Source of the DNA: Actinoallomurus bryophytorum
Lineage (GTDB): Bacteria > Actinomycetota > Actinomycetes > Streptosporangiales > Streptosporangiaceae
Direction: 5' to 3'
Length of the DNA stretch: 64,000 nucleotides
Assembly: GCF_006716425.1 (NCBI RefSeq)
Contig: NZ_VFOZ01000001.1
Coordinates: forward strand, 3,968,001 to 4,032,000
How positions within the stretch are numbered: position 1 is the stretch's first letter; each line of letters starts with the position of its first letter. Positions 1-11,086 of this stretch are shown here, piece after piece. Both the position numbers and the translations under genes were made by a program. The notes under the pieces were generated by a model that saw only the letters and a program-made list of their open reading frames with translations, did no database searches and was not told the origin of the DNA.

Positions 1-2
1 CC

Positions 3-215
3 TGGAGCCGTGGCCTGGCCCACCGTGGCAAGCTCGACAACACCCCCGCGGTGACCGAGTTCGCGAACACGCTGGAGAAGGTCTGTGTCGAGACCGTCGA
101 GGGCGGTCAGATGACCAAGGACCTGGCCCTGCTCGTCGGCGGCGACCAGGGATGGCTGACCACCCAGGAGTTCCTCACCGCACTGGATGAGAACCTCCAG
201 AAGAAGCAGGCCTGA
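3..215 (+). CDS. icd: NADP-dependent isocitrate dehydrogenase, C-terminal part
   Basis: Only the last 70 codons are present; the gene enters from the left edge. The visible segment contains RGLAHRGKLDNTP, LEKVCVETVEGGQMTKDLAL and a terminal WLTTQEFLTALDENL. These are typical of the C-terminus of the homodimeric, eukaryote-like NADP-IDH (isocitrate to 2-oxoglutarate plus CO2 and NADPH, cytosolic TCA cycle). The active-site and NADP-binding regions lie outside the window. A strong hairpin follows at once, so this is the end of its transcript. Malate dehydrogenase lies about 4 kb downstream on the same strand, so two TCA enzymes are loosely clustered. Confidence 0.9.
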   Translation, partial: WSRGLAHRGKLDNTPAVTEFANTLEKVCVETVEGGQMTKDLALLVGGDQGWLTTQEFLTALDENLQKKQA

Positions 216-220
216 CCGAC

Positions 221-255
221 CGAAGGCCCCCTCTCCGCAGGAGAGGGGGCCTTCG
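221..255 (+). terminator. Rho-independent-type hairpin after icd
   Basis: CGAAGGCCCCCTCTC and its exact reverse complement flank a 5-nt loop, giving a 15-bp GC-rich stem beginning 6 nt after the icd stop. There is no long U tract, as is usual in high-GC actinomycetes. Confidence 0.85.
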
Positions 256-490
256 TATGTCCGGGCCCCTCATCCTGGGACGTGAGGTCGAGGACGAACC
301 GGTACTCGACATCGCCCGCGGCCGGCCGGTCAAGTGCTGACCTGACCGGGACCCGTCGCTCGTACCCGGGTCGCGAGAGTGAGACGTGACCGGTCCCGTA
401 GAGGGAGGCGCGGCCATGGCCGGGTGGCGCAGTCTGGACGGCACTCCACCACAAGGACCCATCGGGGGACCCGATCACGGGAGAGCCGGA

Positions 491-1570
491 ATGAGGATCA
501 GGCCAGGGGCCGACGCGGTGCTCGCCTCGGTCGTCACGGTGGCCTCCGTCACGCCACTGCTCCTCCCTCACCGGCAGGTCTGGTGGCTGATCGCGTTGGG
601 GTTCGCGGCGTCCGTACCGATCGCGTGGCGCCGCCGCGCCCTGGTCCCGGTCACCTTCGTCGTGGGCTCCGCCACCATGGCGATGGTGCTGACCCTGACG
701 CACCGGGACGTCCTGGTCCTGATGCCGTACGGGGGCCTGGTGTGCACCTACACGTTCGCGACGCTGGACCGGCCGGCGCCGCGCGTGGGTGCCGCCGTCC
801 TCACGGCCGCGGGCGTGATCGTGACCCTGGTCATCCCGCACGAGGACCTCGAGACCTACCGCTACGTCGGCGCCGTCTATGTCGCCTCGTACGCCCTCGG
901 GGTCGGGACGCGGGCAAGGCGCGCGCAGCGTCGCGCGGAGGAGGAACGCACCCGGCGGCTGGCCGAGGAGCGGGCCGCCGCGGTGGAGCGCGAGCGCACC
1001 CGCATCGCCCGCGACATGCACGACATCGTGACGCACTCGGTCGGGCTGATGGTCGTCCAGGCCGAGGCGGGCCCGCTGGTCGTACGGGACGATCCGGCGC
1101 GCGCGGAGGCGGCGTTCGAGGCGATCGCGGACACCGGGCGGGAGGCCATCGGCCGGCTCCGGCTGATCCTCGACGCACTGCGGGGCGACGGTGGCCGCGA
1201 GCCGCAGCCGGGCCTGGACACCCTGCGCGACCTGGTGGAACGGACCCGCCGTGCCGGGCTCGACGCGTCGTTCGAGGAGCGGGGGACGCCGGTGCCGGTT
1301 CCCGCCGAGGTCGGTGTCGCGGCCTACCGGATCGTCCAGGAGTCGCTGACGAACACGTTCCGGCACTCCGCCGCCCGTACGGTCCGCGTCGTCCTGGCCT
1401 GGGCGGATTCGTCGCTCACGGTAGAGATCCGTGATGATGGCGGCAGCACGGCGGCGCCGCGCGAGGGCCACGGCATCACCGGGATGCGCGAGCGGGCGCA
1501 CGCCTGCGGCGGCAGGCTTGACATCGATCCGGGCGGGTTCGCCGTCACCGCGACCCTGCCGATCGGATAA
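491..1570 (+). CDS. Two-component sensor histidine kinase (HisKA_3/NarL class)
   Basis: Membrane-bound sensor kinase of 359 residues. The N-terminal ~140 residues hold several hydrophobic segments without a recognisable sensory domain. The dimerisation/phosphoacceptor motif IARDMHDIVTHSVG follows (phospho-His about residue 177), then an HATPase_c domain with N-box ESLTNTFRHS (Asn about 288) and G-box GHGITGMRERA (about 327-337). I chose the ATG at 491 because GGGAGAG sits just upstream; an in-frame GTG at 386 would add 35 low-complexity residues. The gene is followed after 17 nt by a NarL-type response regulator, almost certainly its partner. The stimulus cannot be inferred. Confidence 0.9.
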   Translation: MRIRPGADAVLASVVTVASVTPLLLPHRQVWWLIALGFAASVPIAWRRRALVPVTFVVGSATMAMVLTLTHRDVLVLMPYGGLVCTYTFATLDRPAPRVGAAVLTAAGVIVTLVIPHEDLETYRYVGAVYVASYALGVGTRARRAQRRAEEERTRRLAEERAAAVERERTRIARDMHDIVTHSVGLMVVQAEAGPLVVRDDPARAEAAFEAIADTGREAIGRLRLILDALRGDGGREPQPGLDTLRDLVERTRRAGLDASFEERGTPVPVPAEVGVAAYRIVQESLTNTFRHSAARTVRVVLAWADSSLTVEIRDDGGSTAAPREGHGITGMRERAHACGGRLDIDPGGFAVTATLPIG

Positions 1571-1587
1571 GCGACCGGAGGACCATC

Positions 1588-2250
1588 GTGCTGCGTGTGC
1601 TCGTCGTCGACGACCAGGACCTGTTCCGTGGCGGCTTCGCCCTGATCCTCAACGCGCAAGACGGCATCACGGTGGTCGGCGAGGCCTCCGACGGGGCCGC
1701 CGCGATCACCGCCGCGGTCGAGCTGGAACCCGACGTGGTGCTCATGGACATCCGGATGCCGGGCGTTGACGGCGTCGAGGCCACGGCGGAGATCTGTACG
1801 CGTACGTCGGCGAGGGTGCTCGTGCTCACCATGTACGACCTCGACGAATACGTCTACGACGCACTGCGCGCCGGCGCCGCCGGATTCCTGCTGAAAGACG
1901 CACGCCGCGAGGAACTGGTCCATGGCGTACGTACGGTCGCCGCGGGCGAGGCGCTGCTGGCGCCGTCGGTGACCCGGCGGCTGATCGCGGACGTCGTCGG
2001 GCGGGGCGGCCCGCGACCGCGGCTGGCCGCACGCCTCGGCGAGCTGACCGAACGCGAGATCGCCACGTTGCGGCTGGTCGCCCGCGGCCTTTCCAATGCC
2101 GAGGTCGCGGCGGAGCTGGTGGTCAGCGAGCACACGGTGAAGACGCACGTCAGTAACGTGCTGACCAAGCTGGGGCTGCGTGATCGCGCCCAGGCGGTCG
2201 TGTTCGCCTACGAGTCCGGGCTGGCGGTGGCGGGTCGCTCGCAGGAGTGA
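1588..2250 (+). CDS. NarL/FixJ-family response regulator
   Basis: Cytoplasmic DNA-binding regulator of 220 residues. The receiver domain starts with VLVVDDQDLFR and has the phosphoacceptor Asp in VLMDIRMPG (about residue 54), with the conserved Lys in FLLKDAR. A LuxR-type HTH occupies about 150-215 (LTEREIATLRLVARGLSN, then SEHTVKTHVSNVLTKL). The GTG start at 1588 has CCGGAGGA upstream. It is probably phosphorylated by the histidine kinase encoded directly upstream and co-transcribed with it. Targets are unknown; the carboxylesterase 81 nt downstream is one possibility by position only. Confidence 0.93.
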   Translation: MLRVLVVDDQDLFRGGFALILNAQDGITVVGEASDGAAAITAAVELEPDVVLMDIRMPGVDGVEATAEICTRTSARVLVLTMYDLDEYVYDALRAGAAGFLLKDARREELVHGVRTVAAGEALLAPSVTRRLIADVVGRGGPRPRLAARLGELTEREIATLRLVARGLSNAEVAAELVVSEHTVKTHVSNVLTKLGLRDRAQAVVFAYESGLAVAGRSQE

Positions 2251-2331
2251 GACGCGGTTCGCTCCGCCCGGCGATCCGCGAAAGTACGCCGGCGTCGGAG
2301 TGTCGGAGCGGTCTCGAAAGGAGAACCGCTC

Positions 2332-3945
2332 ATGAACACAAGACTCGGGCTGGCGGCCGTTCTCGGCGCCCTGGCGCTCACCGGCTGCGCGGCGAACGCC
2401 GCGAACACCACGACCACCGCCAAGGCGGCGGACCGCATCGGCTGCGCGACCCGGACCTCGCTCGGCTCCGTCGACGGTACGGCCGCAGGCGGCGTCTGCG
2501 CCTTCCGCGGGATCCCGTACGCGGCGCCGCCGACCGGCCCGCGGCGGTTCAAGCCACCGCAGCCCGTACGGCCCTGGCACGGCACGCTGAAGGCGACCGA
2601 GGGGAAACGTGTCTGCCCGCAGGACCGCGACCAGTACTCGGAGGACTATCCCGACGACAAGAAGGAGTACACGAACGAGGACTGCCTGTACCTGAACGTC
2701 TGGACACCAAGGCCCGATCGGGCCGAACGCCCGGTGATCGTGTTCATCCACGGCGGCGCGGCCCGGTTCGGCACGGCCAACGAGGCCCGCTACGACGGCA
2801 CCACCCTGTCCACGCGGGGCGACGCGGTCGTCGTGTCCCTGAACTACCGGCTGGGGGTGTTCGGCTGGTCCGAGCTCGGCGGGCTCGACCCGACGTACAA
2901 GGGGTCCGGGAACAACGGGCTGCGCGACCAGATGGCCGCGCTGCGCTGGGTCCACGACCACATCGCGGACTTCGGCGGCGATCCGCGCAACGTGACGGCG
3001 GTCGGCGAGTCCGAGGGCGCGTTCTCGATCTCGGCGATGCTGGCCACCGACCATCCCGAGCGGCTGTTCCGGCACGCCATCCTGCAGAGTGGCAGTGGCG
3101 CCCTGGTGCATTCGGCGGCGTTCGAGAAGAAGCTCGCCGCCGGGTTCCCGGTGCGGACGATCGCCGGCCTGAAGGCGATGTCCACGAAGCAGGTCCTCGC
3201 GCTGCAGGAGAAGATGGCCGAGCAGGCGCCCGGCGCCGCGGGCGGCGCGCTGTTCTTCGGCCCGTACGTCGACGGCCGGCTGGTACGCGGCCCGGTGACC
3301 GACCGCGTCGCGGCGGGCAACGCCCGCGGGATCGACCTGCTGATGGGCACCGACCGCGACGAGATGAACTTCTTCGGCCAGATGGATCCGCAGGGGCTGG
3401 ACAAGCTGGCCGCGCAGTACCCCGCCTTCTTCCCGCCGGAGCTCGCCGCGTCGAAGAAGCGGATGGTCGCGGCGTACGAGAAGGACCGTTCGCCGCGGGA
3501 CGCCGCCCTCGCCATGTTCGGCGACCAGGGCATGCGGGTGCCGATGACCCGGCTCGCGCAGGCGCAGAGCCGCTGGCGGCCGACGTACGCCTACGAGTTC
3601 GACTGGAGCCCGCCCAAGGGCGTCGGGGCGGTCCACACGATCGACCTGCCGTTCATGTTCGGGACGCTGCGGTTCACCGGGATCGAGGGCGGTGACGAGG
3701 CGCTGGCGGCCGACCGGGCCCGGCTGACCCGGCTGTCCGGCCAGATGGTCGACGCCTGGACCTCGTTCGCGCGCACCGGCGACCCGAACCGCCGCCGCCA
3801 CGTCGCACGCCCGGTATGGCCGGCCTACAGGGCTCCGGTGCGCTCGACGATGGTCTGGGACCTGCCGTCCCGGGTCGTGAACGCGCCGCGCGACGCCGAG
3901 CGTGCGCTGTGGGACGCCTACCCGTTCGGCCCGTTCACGATGTGA
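2332..3945 (+). CDS. Lipoprotein carboxylesterase, type B family
   Basis: Serine hydrolase of 537 residues expected to cleave carboxylic esters. The N-terminus is a lipoprotein signal peptide with lipobox LTGC (lipidated Cys19), so it should sit on the outer face of the membrane. Family hallmarks are NEDCLYLNVWTPR (about 115-127), oxyanion-hole HGGAARFG (about 140-147) and the nucleophile elbow GESEG (Ser227), where most relatives have GESAG. The acid and base are likely the Glu near 355 and the His of GVGAVHTIDLPFMFGT. The ATG at 2332 has AAAGGAGAA upstream. Type B esterases of this layout include p-nitrobenzyl and cocaine esterases; the substrate is not predictable. Confidence 0.9.
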   Translation: MNTRLGLAAVLGALALTGCAANAANTTTTAKAADRIGCATRTSLGSVDGTAAGGVCAFRGIPYAAPPTGPRRFKPPQPVRPWHGTLKATEGKRVCPQDRDQYSEDYPDDKKEYTNEDCLYLNVWTPRPDRAERPVIVFIHGGAARFGTANEARYDGTTLSTRGDAVVVSLNYRLGVFGWSELGGLDPTYKGSGNNGLRDQMAALRWVHDHIADFGGDPRNVTAVGESEGAFSISAMLATDHPERLFRHAILQSGSGALVHSAAFEKKLAAGFPVRTIAGLKAMSTKQVLALQEKMAEQAPGAAGGALFFGPYVDGRLVRGPVTDRVAAGNARGIDLLMGTDRDEMNFFGQMDPQGLDKLAAQYPAFFPPELAASKKRMVAAYEKDRSPRDAALAMFGDQGMRVPMTRLAQAQSRWRPTYAYEFDWSPPKGVGAVHTIDLPFMFGTLRFTGIEGGDEALAADRARLTRLSGQMVDAWTSFARTGDPNRRRHVARPVWPAYRAPVRSTMVWDLPSRVVNAPRDAERALWDAYPFGPFTM

Positions 3946-3993
3946 GTACGGGTTCCATGTGCCGGTGGGCCGTGGAAGTTCCACACGCTGTGA

Positions 3994-4025
3994 GACGACC
4001 GGGACGCCGCGGCGTCCCGGTTGTC
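3994..4025 (+). terminator. Terminator hairpin after the carboxylesterase
   Basis: A nearly perfect 32-nt palindrome (GACGACCGGGACGCCG against CGGCGTCCCGGTTGTC, one G-U pair) lies 48 nt after the esterase stop and before the mdh promoter region. Confidence 0.8.
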
Positions 4026-4061
4026 ATACCCTCGGGGCCCGCCCTGGAGGGCGCGCGATAA

Positions 4062-5123
<1,062 letters not shown>

Positions 5124-5138
5124 GCCGACGCCAACGTC

Positions 5139-5173
5139 ACGGCCGCCGGACCCCTCGCGGGGACGGCGGCCGT
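5139..5173. terminator. Bidirectional terminator between mdh and a convergent gene
   Basis: ACGGCCGCC and GGCGGCCGT form a 9-bp stem with further partial pairing (GGACCCCTCGCGGGGAC) inside. It lies between the ends of mdh and the membrane-protein gene on the other strand, so it can serve both. Confidence 0.8.
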
Positions 5174-5175
5174 TC

Positions 5176-5559
5176 CTATTCGGCTGCGGCCTCGGCCACT
5201 CGGCCACTCCGGCGCGAGCGCCGTGCCAGGTAGATCGCCGTGAGCAGCGGCCCGAGGATCGCCAGGACGAGCAGGGGAACGCCGAGCCAGCCGGGGATCG
5301 TCGCCCCCGTGCACTCGCCACCATGACGGTGGCCGGCGGAGTCGTCGACGTAGACGCACTGACGGGTCGGCGCGAGGACGATGAGCCCCGCGGCGAGCGC
5401 GAGCCCGCCCGGCCAGACGAGCAGCCCGACCAGCTTGTCGCGGAACGTCCACCGCCGCGAGACCAGGAGCATCACGGCCCCGGCCACCCAGCCGACCACC
5501 GGAAGGATCACGCCCCCGACCAGGAGCAGGAACACCGTTATCGCGTCATACCGCCGCAT
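5176..5559 (-). CDS. Small hypothetical membrane protein
   Basis: 127 residues that I cannot assign to a named family. Hydrophobic segments lie at about residues 8-32, 44-64 and 88-112, so three membrane helices are likely. Between the second and third is a short polar loop with two Cys (PTRQCVYVDDSAG and GGECTG) and two nearby His, probably extracytoplasmic and possibly disulfide-bonded. The C-terminus is Arg/Ala-rich (RRSRRSGRVAEAAAE). It is transcribed alone toward mdh. Function unknown. Confidence 0.7.
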   Translation of the reverse strand: MRRYDAITVFLLLVGGVILPVVGWVAGAVMLLVSRRWTFRDKLVGLLVWPGGLALAAGLIVLAPTRQCVYVDDSAGHRHGGECTGATIPGWLGVPLLVLAILGPLLTAIYLARRSRRSGRVAEAAAE

Positions 5560-5914
5560 GCCCCAAGCATGGCGGTACCGACCCGAGCGCCACAGGCGTT
5601 TCGCCGATCTTCATACCCGGCCTCTCGGCGCACGGCCCCGGCTCCTCACACGCACGGGACCGCAGCCGGTTATCCACAGCCTGTGGAACGCCCTTGTGGC
5701 CGAATCCGCAGGCCACAAGGATAGGAGTGGGATGGTCCCTCTGAGTGGGCGGTGACTGCCCGAGCGGGTCTGCCCGAGCGGGCCAAGTTGGCTCCTTCTC
5801 CTCGCGGCGTGCAGGCCCCGCGCGGGCGTGCGGGGTCGATCGTTGGATCGGCGGAAAGAGCCGAGGGCCCTCGCCGGATTCCGGGCGGAGCCGGGGAGGC
5901 GCTCGTGCGGCAGG
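5560..5914. other. Intergenic region with a DnaA-box hairpin repeat
   Basis: No convincing gene in these 355 nt between two minus-strand genes. It holds the repeat at 5669-5740, followed by a short tandem duplication of CTGCCCGAGCGGG (5756-5783). The right half is Arg/Pro-rich in every frame and looks non-coding. Confidence 0.6.
5669..5740 (+). repeat. DnaA-box hairpin repeat, copy 1 (type B)
   Basis: Begins with GTTATCCACAG (TTATCCACA at 5670-5678, the consensus DnaA box) and the dyad CCACAGCCTGTGG. A perfect 10-bp hairpin follows (CCTTGTGGCC at 5692-5701 with GGCCACAAGG at 5711-5720), and the repeat ends with GGATAGGAGTGGGATGGTCCC. A near-identical copy lies inverted at 28718-28789. Two longer elements at 40.1 and 43.9 kb share its first and last motifs. 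The function is unknown; galK termination and DnaA binding are both possible. Confidence 0.85.
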
Positions 5915-7024
5915 TCAGCTGAGGCGGCCGGCGCCGGCTGAGGGGGTCGCGTCCAGGAAGCGGGGCTCGGGCCAGCCTCGATCCGCGTAGGCCGCCCTCA
6001 CCGCCTCGCGTACGCGGTCGGTGCGGTCGGACGGGACCAGGGCGACCACCGAGCCGCCGAAGCCGCCTCCGACCATCCTGGCGCCGCGTGCGCCGGCGCG
6101 TACGGACTCCTCGACCGCCACGTCGGCCTCCGGCCAGGACACCTCGAACTGGTCCCGCAGCGACAGGTGTGAGGCCGTCAGCAGCGCGCCGACCTCGCCG
6201 ACCACCCCGGCCCGCAGGAGACCCACGGCCGCCTCGACCCGGTGATTTTCGGTGACCACGTGCTGGGTACGGCGCCGGAGCACCGGGTCGCCCAACTGCG
6301 ACAGCGCCTCGCCCAGGTCGGTGACGTCCCGCAGTGCCGGCACGCCCAGCAGCTCGGCCGCCTTCTCGCAGGCCGCTCGGCGGTCGGCGTACCCGCCGTC
6401 GACCAGCTCGTGCTCGGCTCTGGTGTCGATGACGAGCAGCGTGAGCTCCGTCAGGTCCAGTGGCACCTGCGCCGACAGGCCGCTACGGCAGTCGAGCAGC
6501 AGCGCGTGCCCCGACGTGCACAGCAGCGACGCCGACTGGTCCATGATCCCGCACGGCACGCCGACGAAGTCGTTCTCCGCGCGCTGCGCGATCCGGGCCA
6601 GCTCCGGCCCTGGCACCGGCAGGTCGTACAGGTCGCACAGCGCCACCGCGACGGCGCATTCGAGCGCCGCCGAGGAGGACAGGCCCGCGCCCTGCGGCAG
6701 GTCGGCGTCGATCAGCAGCGACGCCCCGCCGACGGGGTGACCGGCCTCGCGCAGCGACCAAGCCACCCCGACCGCGTACGCCGCCCACCCGGTGACCGAT
6801 CCCGGCACCGGATCCGACACCTCGGCCGTCTCGGGCGCCTGGAGGGAACGCACCGCGAACACCCCGTCGTCGCGCCGGGCGGCGGACACGGTCACGCCCT
6901 GGCTCAGCGCGAACGGCAGGACGAAGCCGTCGTTGTAGTCGGTGTGCTCGCCGATCAGGTTGACCCGGCCCGGTGCGCGCCAGACGCCCTCGGGCGGGCG
7001 CCCGTAGATCTCATCGAAGTTCAA
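5915..7024 (-). CDS. galK: Galactokinase
   Basis: GHMP-family kinase phosphorylating galactose to galactose-1-phosphate with ATP (Leloir pathway, cytosol). Length 369 fits the family. Seen are the galactokinase signature GRVNLIGEHTDYNDG (19-33), the ATP-binding loop LPQGAGLSSSAA (109-120), and the C-terminal glycine-rich motif GARMVGGGFGGSVVAL. It lies 39 nt downstream of galE on the same strand, so the two form an operon. No galT (uridylyltransferase) is adjacent, although many actinomycete operons read galT-galE-galK; it must lie elsewhere or be replaced. Confidence 0.96.
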   Translation of the reverse strand: MNFDEIYGRPPEGVWRAPGRVNLIGEHTDYNDGFVLPFALSQGVTVSAARRDDGVFAVRSLQAPETAEVSDPVPGSVTGWAAYAVGVAWSLREAGHPVGGASLLIDADLPQGAGLSSSAALECAVAVALCDLYDLPVPGPELARIAQRAENDFVGVPCGIMDQSASLLCTSGHALLLDCRSGLSAQVPLDLTELTLLVIDTRAEHELVDGGYADRRAACEKAAELLGVPALRDVTDLGEALSQLGDPVLRRRTQHVVTENHRVEAAVGLLRAGVVGEVGALLTASHLSLRDQFEVSWPEADVAVEESVRAGARGARMVGGGFGGSVVALVPSDRTDRVREAVRAAYADRGWPEPRFLDATPSAGAGRLS

Positions 7025-7063
7025 GTGTCACCACGTCAGTCGCAGGAGGGGCGATCATAGCGT

Positions 7064-8011
7064 TCACCTGCGCGCGAACTCCCACGCGTCGGTCACCATC
7101 GAGCGCAGGTCGCGCTCGGGCTTCCAGCCCAGGCGTTCGCTGATCCTGGCCGAAGAGGCGACCAGGACGGCAGGGTCGCCAGGCCGCCGCGGGCCCTCCA
7201 CCGCCGGGATGGGCTGTCCGGTCACCTCGCGGCAGACGTCGATGACCTCGCGTACCGAGTAGCCCGAGCCGCTGCCCAAGTTGAATATCTCGTGAACACC
7301 CGGTGCGCAGGCGTCGAGGGCCAGCAGATGGGCCGCTGCCAGGTCCACGACGTGGATGTAGTCGCGGATGCACGTGCCGTCCGGCGTGGGGTAGTCCGTG
7401 CCGAAGATCGACACCGACTCGCGTGACCCCAGGGGCACGTTGAGCACGTTGGGGATGATGTGGGTCTCGACGGTGTGCCGCTCGCCGTACGCGCCGTACG
7501 CTCCGGCGACGTTGAAGTAGCGCAGGCTCACTCCGCCGATGCCGTGCATCCGGGCGTACTCCGCGAGGGTCGTGTCGATGGCCAGCTTGGACGCCCCGTA
7601 GGGGTTCGTCGGCCGGGTCGGGTCGGTCTCGACGATCGGGGTGCGCTCCGGCTCGCCGTACGTCGCCGCCGTGGAGGAGAACACGATGCGCGGCACCCGG
7701 TGCACCCGCATCGCCTCCAGCAGGGCCAGCGACTCACCGAGGTTCTTGTCCCAGTACAGCCCGGGCTTCTCCACCGACTCGCCCACGAGCGACTTGGCCG
7801 CGAAGTGCAAAATCCCGTCGAAACCCTCCGAAAGCACGTCACCGGCGGCCTCGCGGAGCGTCGCGCGCACCAGCCGGGCGCCGGAGGGCACGGCGTCGGC
7901 GTGGCCGGTCGAGCAGTCGTCCAGGACGACCACCTCGTGCCCGGACTCCAGCAGCCGCGCGGAAACCACGCTGCCGATATAGCCTGCGCCACCCGTGACG
8001 AGTAGCTTCAT
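7064..8011 (-). CDS. galE: UDP-glucose 4-epimerase
   Basis: NAD-dependent short-chain dehydrogenase-type epimerase interconverting UDP-glucose and UDP-galactose, 315 residues. Rossmann motif GGAGYIG (7-13), catalytic Ser/Thr in SSTAATYGE (112-120), catalytic pair YGASK (Tyr138, Lys142) and the GalE motif RYFNVAGA are all visible. The ATG follows ACAGGAGGTC, a strong ribosome site. First gene of galE-galK; its promoter must lie within the 99 nt shared with the divergent HlyC/CorC gene. Confidence 0.95.
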   Translation of the reverse strand: MKLLVTGGAGYIGSVVSARLLESGHEVVVLDDCSTGHADAVPSGARLVRATLREAAGDVLSEGFDGILHFAAKSLVGESVEKPGLYWDKNLGESLALLEAMRVHRVPRIVFSSTAATYGEPERTPIVETDPTRPTNPYGASKLAIDTTLAEYARMHGIGGVSLRYFNVAGAYGAYGERHTVETHIIPNVLNVPLGSRESVSIFGTDYPTPDGTCIRDYIHVVDLAAAHLLALDACAPGVHEIFNLGSGSGYSVREVIDVCREVTGQPIPAVEGPRRPGDPAVLVASSARISERLGWKPERDLRSMVTDAWEFARR

Positions 8012-8110
8012 GAAGACCTCCTGTAACCATGAACGGGTACGCTTACAGCCCTAGTCTTTCCGAACAACCGACCAGGACATGGACGACCCACATAGACACC
8101 GGCGTTTCCC

Positions 8111-9418
8111 ATGACGGGAACGCTCGCCAGCGCTGCCATCGTCTTGGCGCTCATCGTGATCGAGGCGCTGTTCGTCGCGTCCGAGCTCGCTCTTGTCTCC
8201 CTCCGTGACAGTCAGGTCCGCCGGCTCGCCGAGCGCGGCCGGCGCGGCGCGGCGGTGGCCAAGCTCGTCAGCGACCCCAATCGCTTCCTCGCCGTCGTGC
8301 AGATCGGTGTCACCCTCACCGCGCTGCTGTCGTCAGCGTACGGAGCCGTGACGCTGTCGGGGACCGCCAAGGACGCCCTGGTCAAGCATGCCGGTATGTC
8401 CGACGGACTGGCCGGGTTCGTCGGCGTCGTCGGCGTCACGCTGATCATCTCCTACGTCACCCTGGTGATCGGCGAGCTGGCGCCCAAGCGCCTCGCCCTG
8501 CAGAACGCCGAGGGTGTGGCCGTGCTGGTCGGGCCCTTCCTGGACCGGATGGCGATCATCGCGCGGCCGGTCATCTGGCTGCTGTCCAAGTCCACCAACA
8601 TCGTCGTGCGCACGCTCGGCGGGGACCCGAACACCTCACGCGAGGCGATCACCGCCGAGGAGGTACGGGCCCTGGTCGCGGGCAACACCGAGATCGCCCC
8701 GGACGAGCGCGACCTCATCGAGGAGGTCTTCGCGGCAGGCGAACGCCAGTTGCGCGAGGTGCTGGTGCCGCGTACCGAGGTGGAGTTCCTCGACGAGTCG
8801 ACGCCGCTGTTCAAGGCCGCCCAGATCGCCGCGGGCAGCCCGCACTCGCGCTATCCGGTCTACCGCGAGTCCCATGACGACGTCGTCGGGTTCGTGCACG
8901 TCCGTGACCTGCTCGACCCGGCGCAGTCCGGGCTCTCGACGCCGGTCGGCGACGTCATCCGCCCGGTGCTGTACCTCCCGGCCAGCAAACGGGTGCTGGC
9001 CGTGCTGTCCGAGATGCGACGTGAGGGCCACCATCTGGCCATCGTCGTGGACGAGTACGGCGGCACGGCGGGGATCGTGACGCTCGAGGATCTCGTCGAG
9101 GAGCTGATCGGCGACATCCGCGACGAGTACGACGTCGAGGACGCCCAGGCACGACGCCTGCACGGCGGCGCGCTGGAGATCGACGGCCTGCTGAACCTCG
9201 ACGACTTCGCCGACGAAACCGGCGTTGAGCTGCCCGAAGGCCCGTACGAGACGGTCGGGGGCTATCTCATGGCCGTTCTCGGTCATCTTCCCCAGGTAGG
9301 GGAGATGACCATGGTCGGCGGGCATCGTCTCTCTGTCACTGAGGTGGACGGCAGGAGGGTCGCGCGCGTACGCGTCACTCCTCCGCCGGTCCCCGAACCG
9401 GAGCACGACGAGTCCTGA
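8111..9418 (+). CDS. Hemolysin/CorC-family membrane protein (DUF21-CBS-CorC)
   Basis: Integral membrane protein of 435 residues in the HlyC/CorC (YtfL/TlyC-like) family, often linked to Mg/Co homeostasis; named hemolysin for historical reasons only. Layout: DUF21 transmembrane domain (about 1-190, with ASELALVSLRDSQ near the start), two CBS modules (about 205-325; VPRTEVEFLD, VVDEYGGTAGIVTLEDLVEE) and a CorC_HlyC C-terminal domain (about 335-420). trpS begins 12 nt after its stop, so the two are probably co-transcribed. Substrate uncertain. Confidence 0.9.
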   Translation: MTGTLASAAIVLALIVIEALFVASELALVSLRDSQVRRLAERGRRGAAVAKLVSDPNRFLAVVQIGVTLTALLSSAYGAVTLSGTAKDALVKHAGMSDGLAGFVGVVGVTLIISYVTLVIGELAPKRLALQNAEGVAVLVGPFLDRMAIIARPVIWLLSKSTNIVVRTLGGDPNTSREAITAEEVRALVAGNTEIAPDERDLIEEVFAAGERQLREVLVPRTEVEFLDESTPLFKAAQIAAGSPHSRYPVYRESHDDVVGFVHVRDLLDPAQSGLSTPVGDVIRPVLYLPASKRVLAVLSEMRREGHHLAIVVDEYGGTAGIVTLEDLVEELIGDIRDEYDVEDAQARRLHGGALEIDGLLNLDDFADETGVELPEGPYETVGGYLMAVLGHLPQVGEMTMVGGHRLSVTEVDGRRVARVRVTPPPVPEPEHDES

Positions 9419-11006
<1,588 letters not shown>

Positions 11007-11086
11007 GACGTGCCCGTCGGACGCCTGGGGCCGAATCCGGGTTTCCGCTTTTGAATCTTTGTGCCTGCGGGGGGTAGTCCGTCGAA

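Noticed and set aside
257-340. 27-codon frame (MSGPLILGREVEDEPVLD...) just after icd
   Set aside because: Starts inside or at the edge of the icd terminator, has no ribosome site and no recognisable family.
107-1501. Long open frame antisense to the first histidine kinase gene
   Set aside because: Arg/Gly/His-rich composition with no motif; it mirrors a well-supported gene on the other strand, as is usual in high-GC DNA.
1324-3984. 886-codon open frame antisense to the response regulator and esterase genes
   Set aside because: Spans two real genes and their intergenic gap, low-complexity Arg/Val/Gly content, no domain.
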